Below, one piece after another: positions 6,223 to 9,452 of a stretch of DNA of 9,452 nucleotides (position 1 is the stretch's first letter; each line of letters begins with the position of its first letter). The notes beneath the pieces are model-generated. The model was not told the origin of the DNA, made no database searches, and saw only the letters and a program-made list of their open reading frames with translations. Source of the stretch: an uncultured Oscillospiraceae bacterium (GTDB taxonomy: Bacteria > Bacillota > Clostridia > Oscillospirales > Acutalibacteraceae); contig URQB01000033.1 of the NCBI GenBank assembly GCA_900549825.1, positions 1 through 9,452 of the forward strand, given 5' to 3'. Both the position numbers and the translations under genes were made by a program.

Positions 6223-6621
6223 AGGGATTTTGAGCAAGAACGCTCTGTCTTTCAAAGCGCGATCCTCCAGATGCTGTTCCAAACGCTGCTGGTCACCGCG
6301 GGGAAAGCAATGCTGGGCCTGATCGTCACGATTCTGGGCGGCGTGGCCAACATCGTGCTCGATTACGTCTTTCCCGTCCCGCTGCAAATGGGCATTGCAG
6401 GGGCGGCGGTCGCTACGGGCATTGTCTACAGCATCCCGGCCCTGTTCGGCCTGCTCTATTTTGCCCTTCACAGAAAAGGGCCGCTCTGTTTTGTAAGCCG
6501 CAGGGGAGGGGCAAAATACTGCTCCAATGCTGTGCAAACGGTTCCTCTGAGATGGTGACGAATCTGTTCACTGCAGTCACCACACTATGCGGTCGAGGCG
6601 GGCGTAGCTTCCGTTACAATT
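6223..6621 (+). pseudogene. remnant of a MATE-family efflux transporter
   Basis: Three fragments in changing frames match consecutive parts of a MATE transporter. The first, about 6229-6500, reads LQMLFQTLLVTAGKAMLGLI, then GGVANIVLDYVF, MGIAGAAVATG and GLLYF. The second, 6513-6588 in another frame, reads KILLQCCANGSSEMVTNLF. The third, 6589-6621 back in the first frame, reads AVEAGVASVTI. These correspond to a mid-protein AGKP/NIVLD region, then the NGSSE motif, then the start of the next helix. A frameshift lies in the G-rich stretch near 6500-6512, and a deletion or shift lies near 6588. The N-terminal part is missing (the fragment begins just after the tRNA terminator), as is everything beyond 6621, where the next promoter begins. 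Both ends missing and two disruptions mean it is not functional. An open frame beginning inside the tRNA (6070) is an artefact. Confidence 0.85.
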
Positions 6622-6643
6622 TGCAAAGCTGGAAAAGCGGCGC

Positions 6644-6668
6644 ATTGTTGTGCTATAATTATAACAAT
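6644..6668 (+). promoter_or_regulatory. extended -10 promoter with overlapping inverted repeat (possible autoregulatory operator)
   Basis: TGCTATAAT (6651-6659) is a perfect extended -10 element ahead of the TetR-family gene; no good -35 is present at 17 nt, which extended -10 promoters can tolerate. ATTGTT (6644-6649) and AACAAT (6663-6668) are perfect inverted arms centred on the -10, a layout that would let a dimeric repressor occlude polymerase. Binding by the downstream TetR-family protein is inferred from position only. Confidence 0.5.
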
Positions 6669-6710
6669 AGGTGTTTTGTCTTCTAATCTCACTGGAAGGG
6701 TTGTGATCCT

Positions 6711-7295
6711 TTGGCTCAAACCACGAAGCGGGCGCTTGCGGCCTCTCTGAAAAAGCTGCTGCTGCGCAAGCCGCTCGATAAAATCACCGTTGTCGATCTC
6801 GCAGAGGAATGCGAGGTCAACCGGCAGACGTTTTATTATCATTTCAAGGATATCTATGACCTGATCGAATGGATGTGCATCGACGAAGCCTCCCGGGCGC
6901 TCGGCGGCAAAAGGACTTACGCCACCTGGCAGGAGGGCTTTTTGCAGATTTTCGAGGCGGTGCTGGAGAATAAGCCGTTCATCCTGAATGTGTACCACTC
7001 GGTCAGCCGCGAGCAGGTGGAGATTTATCTGTATAAGCTCACCTATGATCTGGTCATCGGCGTGGTGGAAGAGGAGTCCGCCGGCATGAGCGTGCGGGAG
7101 GAGGATAAGCGCTTCATCGCGGATTTCTACAAATATGCCTTCGTCGGCCTGATGCTCGACTGGATCCGCGCCGGGATGAAGGAGGAGCCGCGGAAGATTG
7201 TCGACCGCCTGAGCGTTCTCATCCATGGGGATATCGCCCGCGCGCTGGGAAGGTTCCGGCTGGATCATCCGATACAAACCGGGCCTGATGTCTGA
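6711..7295 (+). CDS. TetR/AcrR-family transcriptional regulator
   Basis: This 194-residue protein has an N-terminal TetR helix-turn-helix (about residues 25-54), visible as KITVVDLAEECEVNRQTFYY followed by HFKDIYDLIEW. The rest is an all-helical ligand-binding/dimerisation domain, most like the TetR_C_8 group found in DhaS-type regulators. The start is TTG at 6711, with GGAAGGG (6694-6700) 10 nt upstream; no in-frame ATG lies nearer. It precedes oleate hydratase on the same strand by about 120 nt, so control of that gene, perhaps by a fatty-acid ligand, is the obvious inference. The promoter carries an inverted repeat that could mediate autoregulation. A run of seven T residues follows the stop codon, but no stem precedes it, so read-through into ohyA is possible. 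Some relatives are activators, so the sign of regulation is open. Confidence 0.88.
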   Translation: MAQTTKRALAASLKKLLLRKPLDKITVVDLAEECEVNRQTFYYHFKDIYDLIEWMCIDEASRALGGKRTYATWQEGFLQIFEAVLENKPFILNVYHSVSREQVEIYLYKLTYDLVIGVVEEESAGMSVREEDKRFIADFYKYAFVGLMLDWIRAGMKEEPRKIVDRLSVLIHGDIARALGRFRLDHPIQTGPDV

Positions 7296-7309
7296 TTTTT
7301 TTACAATCA

Positions 7310-7342
7310 AACCGCTGTGTCGAAAGCTTTGACACGGCGGTT
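7310..7342 (+). promoter_or_regulatory. near-perfect 12-bp inverted repeat upstream of ohyA (candidate operator)
   Basis: AACCGCTGTGTC (7310-7321) and GACACGGCGGTT (7331-7342) are inverted with one mismatch (G-U in RNA), separated by GAAAGCTTT, whose core AAAGCTTT is itself palindromic. The right arm contains a perfect TTGACA (7329-7334). No T run follows on the plus strand and none of use on the minus strand, so it is a poor terminator. A regulator-binding site for the adjacent TetR-family protein is the best reading. Its half-sites differ from the ATTGTT/AACAAT arms ahead of the regulator gene. Confidence 0.5.
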
Positions 7343-7375
7343 GTACTGTCTATGGCGGATACCTGCGGGCGGTTC

Positions 7376-7381
7376 TATAAT
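7376..7381 (+). promoter_or_regulatory. probable -10 element of ohyA
   Basis: A perfect TATAAT lies 34 nt before the ohyA start codon. No -35-like hexamer is found 16-18 nt upstream, and the nearest TTGACA (7329-7334) is 41 nt away inside the inverted repeat. This suggests an activator-dependent promoter. Alternatively TTGACA is used with a weak TATGGC at 7351 (16-nt spacing), leaving a longer leader. Confidence 0.45.
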
Positions 7382-7414
7382 AGAGGCATCAAAACCGAAA
7401 GGGGAATACAGGTT

Positions 7415-9190
7415 ATGTATTATTCAAATGGTAATTATGAAGCCTTCGCTCGCCCGGAAAAGCCGAAGGACGTTGACCGCAAATCCGCTTACCTGGTCGG
7501 CAGCGGCCTCGCTTCTCTGGCGGCTGCGTGCTTTTTGGTGCGTGACGGTCAGATGAAGGGCGAACACATCCATATTCTCGAGGAACTGGGCCTCCCCGGC
7601 GGCGCCTGCGACGGCATCAACGACCCGCAGAAAGGGTTCGTCATCCGCGGCGGCCGCGAAATGGAAAACCATTTCGAATGCCTGTGGGACCTGTTCCATT
7701 CGATCCCGTCCATTGAGACGGAGGGCGTATCCGTCCTGGACGAATACTACTGGCTGAATAAGCACGATCCGAACTATTCTCTTATGCGCGCCTCCGTCAA
7801 CCGCGGGCAGGATGCGCATACGGACGGCAAATTTGCCCTCTCCGACAAGGCGGCGCTGGAAATCGTCAAGCTGTTCTTCACAAAGGATGAGGACCTGTAC
7901 GACAAAACGATCGACGATGTGTTCGATGACGAATTCTACGCCTCGAACTTCTGGCTCTATTGGCAGACGATGTTCGCCTTTGAGAAATGGCATTCCGCGC
8001 TTGAAATGAAGCTGTATATCCAGCGCTTCATCCACCATATCGGCGGCCTGCCGGATTTCTCGGCGCTGAAGTTCACCAAATACAACCAGTATGAATCGCT
8101 GATTCTGCCGATGGTGAAATATCTGGAAGCGCACAACGTCCAGTTCCAGTATAACACGCGCGTCACCAATGTGATTTTCGAGATCAGTGGCGGCAAAAAG
8201 CTCGCCCGCCAGATCGTCTGCATCCATGACGGGCGGGAGGAAACGATCGACCTGGTCGAGGATGACCTCGTCTTCGTGACCAACGGCAGCTGCACTGAGA
8301 ACGCCACGCTCGGCGACGACGATCACGCGCCGGAGCAGAAAACGGCGGACGGCGAGGGCGGCTGCTGGAAGCTGTGGAAAAACATTGCCGCGCAGGATCC
8401 TTCCTTCGGCCGGCCGGAAAAATTCTGCGGCAATATCCATAAGACCAACTGGGAATCCGCCACCATCACGACGCTCGACGGGCGCATCCCGCCCTATATC
8501 CAGCGCATGTGCAAACGCGACCCGTTCTCCGGCAAGGTAGTCACCGGCGGTATCATCACGGTCAAGGATTCCAACTGGCTGATGAGCTTCACGCTCAACC
8601 GCCAGCCGCATTTTAAGGAACAGCCGAAGGATCAGCTTGTGGTATGGGTCTACGGCCTGTATACGGATGTGCCCGGCAATTTCATCAAGAAACCCATGAA
8701 GGAATGCACCGGCCGCGAGATCACGGAGGAGTGGCTTTACCACATGGGCGTGCCGGAGGCGGAAATCCCGGAGCTTGCCGCGACGGGCGCGCACTGCATC
8801 CCTTGTATGATGCCGTATATCACCGCCTTCTTCATGCCGCGCACAAAGGGCGACCGCCCGAAAGTCGTGCCGGACGGCTGCGTGAATTTCGCATTCATCG
8901 GCCAGTTTGCGGATACAGTGCGCGATACCGTATTTACCACGGAGTATTCCGTGCGCACCGCGATGGAAGCGGTCTATACGCTGCTTGATGTCGATCGCGG
9001 CGTGCCGGAGGTATTCAACTCCTGCTACGATATCAGGGTGCTGCTTGACTCCACCTCCAAGATGATGGACGGCAAAAAGCTGACCGACCTGAAGCTGCCC
9101 TTCCCCGCGGAGCTCGTGGAAAAGAAAGCGCTCAAAAAGGCTTCCGGAACCATTGTGGAGGAGCTTTTGAAGCGGTATCACCTGATCTGA
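7415..9190 (+). CDS. ohyA: oleate hydratase (myosin-cross-reactive antigen family)
   Basis: This 591-residue FAD enzyme adds water to the cis-9 double bond of oleate and related unsaturated fatty acids, giving 10-hydroxy fatty acids; it works at the inner membrane face. The start MYYSNGNYEAFARPEKP is the conserved family N-terminus, so ATG 7415 (AAAGGGG about 10 nt upstream) is chosen over an in-frame upstream ATG at 7352. The dinucleotide-binding loop VGSGLASLAAA is at 28-38 and RGGREMENHFE at 78-88 contains Glu82. Tyr201 in MKLYIQRF falls exactly where Staphylococcus aureus OhyA has its catalytic Tyr, 119 residues after the Glu. The C-terminus, with SGTIVEELLKRYHLI, is complete, so the gene appears intact. 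The family protects Firmicutes against antimicrobial unsaturated fatty acids of the host. It is probably controlled by the upstream TetR-family gene. Confidence 0.97.
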   Translation: MYYSNGNYEAFARPEKPKDVDRKSAYLVGSGLASLAAACFLVRDGQMKGEHIHILEELGLPGGACDGINDPQKGFVIRGGREMENHFECLWDLFHSIPSIETEGVSVLDEYYWLNKHDPNYSLMRASVNRGQDAHTDGKFALSDKAALEIVKLFFTKDEDLYDKTIDDVFDDEFYASNFWLYWQTMFAFEKWHSALEMKLYIQRFIHHIGGLPDFSALKFTKYNQYESLILPMVKYLEAHNVQFQYNTRVTNVIFEISGGKKLARQIVCIHDGREETIDLVEDDLVFVTNGSCTENATLGDDDHAPEQKTADGEGGCWKLWKNIAAQDPSFGRPEKFCGNIHKTNWESATITTLDGRIPPYIQRMCKRDPFSGKVVTGGIITVKDSNWLMSFTLNRQPHFKEQPKDQLVVWVYGLYTDVPGNFIKKPMKECTGREITEEWLYHMGVPEAEIPELAATGAHCIPCMMPYITAFFMPRTKGDRPKVVPDGCVNFAFIGQFADTVRDTVFTTEYSVRTAMEAVYTLLDVDRGVPEVFNSCYDIRVLLDSTSKMMDGKKLTDLKLPFPAELVEKKALKKASGTIVEELLKRYHLI

Positions 9191-9251
9191 CCGGATTGGT
9201 CAGGCGGGCTTTCAACAAAATATCTTCTTTCCAACTCACCTCATAATAGAA

Positions 9252-9300
9252 GGGTGTGCCTCCAAATGGATGGGAATCCATTTGGAGGCACACTCCTTTT
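9252..9300 (+). terminator. strong intrinsic terminator after ohyA
   Basis: GTGTGCCTCCAAATGGAT (9254-9271) is followed by a GGGA tetraloop and its exact reverse complement (9276-9293). Two further pairs (one G-U) extend the stem to about 20 bp, and CTTTT follows. It lies 61 nt after the ohyA stop. The T tract is short, but the stem is unusually long and perfect. Confidence 0.85.
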
Positions 9301-9452
9301 GGCATCGGGAAACAAGGGGCAACAGCGCCGCCCGGCAGGCGCAAAGCCACGTTTGCCACGTTCTCGGCCTTGCAAACCTGCCCCTGCGGGCGCCAGAGCG
9401 GTCCTTTGGCGTTTTGGGGCAATGCCGGGGCCTTTGGCAAGGCAGACGACGA
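9301..9452. other. GC-rich unassigned end of window
   Basis: About 150 nt of GC-rich sequence carry several GGC/GCC and CAAAG/CTTTG short complementary motifs. A minus-strand reading frame crosses it but runs through the ohyA terminator into the ohyA 3' end, has no recognisable domain and is probably chance. The stretch may be the edge of an intergenic repeat or the flank of the next gene. Confidence 0.4.

Noticed and set aside
6070..6558. Intact 162-residue gene starting at 6070
   Set aside because: The start lies inside tRNA-Leu(CAA) and the frame crosses the tRNA terminator. Only the MATE-like middle is meaningful, and it continues in other frames, so this is a pseudogene.
7310..7342. Inverted repeat as a terminator of the TetR gene
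   Set aside because: The T run (7296-7302) lies before the stem on the plus strand and no T tract follows. An operator is the better reading.
7424..9181. Long antisense open frame (585 residues) opposite oleate hydratase
   Set aside because: It is a codon-bias shadow of ohyA: GC-rich third positions suppress stops on the opposite strand. No domain or ribosome binding site is visible.
9132..9440. Minus-strand open frame of 102 residues at the right edge
   Set aside because: It reads through the ohyA terminator palindrome and the ohyA 3' end, and no domain is recognised.
1..9452. CRISPR array, insertion sequence or phage genes
   Set aside because: No regularly spaced direct repeats, transposase or phage proteins were seen on either strand.

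Overview
The window looks like a chromosomal segment from a moderately GC-rich Clostridia-type Firmicute, probably a gut Oscillospiraceae/Ruminococcaceae-like bacterium. This rests on strong AGGAGG-like ribosome binding sites, TTG starts next to ATG starts, the RsiV/DUF3298, DUF4358 and DHHW families, and an oleate hydratase of the Firmicute type. No phage, IS element or CRISPR array is visible. The genus assignment is inference only.

Layout. Positions 1-80 hold a tRNA-Leu(UAA) on the minus strand, cut by the window edge, with its own TTGACA/TATAAT promoter (98-127). Positions 128-578 contain no convincing protein gene. They do hold a possible promoter (312-339) followed by a structured stretch and a good intrinsic terminator (473-506), so this is either a small RNA or a leader/attenuator. 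Positions 579-5945 are a tight six-gene plus-strand operon with gaps of 12-33 nt: a membrane-anchored SGNH hydrolase, a DUF4358 lipoprotein, an ECF sigma factor of the SigV type, its RsiV-like anti-sigma factor, an MBOAT acyltransferase of the AlgI/PatA type, and a DHHW protein of the AlgJ/AlgX type. A UUCG hairpin closes the operon. Positions 6020-6187 are a complete tRNA-Leu(CAA) unit with promoter, gene and terminator. Positions 6223-6621 are a decayed remnant of a MATE transporter. Positions 6644-9300 are a TetR-family regulator followed by oleate hydratase (ohyA) and a very strong terminator. The last 150 nt are unassigned GC-rich sequence.

How the genes work together. In Bacillus and Enterococcus, RsiV is a lysozyme receptor, and SigV switches on lysozyme resistance, including O-acetylation of peptidoglycan by the single-chain enzyme OatA. 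Here the same sensor pair sits in one operon with a two- or three-part export-type O-acetylation machine: MBOAT to move acetyl groups across the membrane, and DHHW and SGNH proteins as candidate extracellular transferase/esterase. The inference is a self-contained lysozyme- or envelope-stress-inducible glycan O-acetylation operon. The second module, TetR plus oleate hydratase, detoxifies unsaturated fatty acids, another host-derived antimicrobial. The window can therefore be read as two neighbouring but separately transcribed envelope-defence units. The families are recognised from motifs with good confidence; the substrate and the stress signal are inferred.
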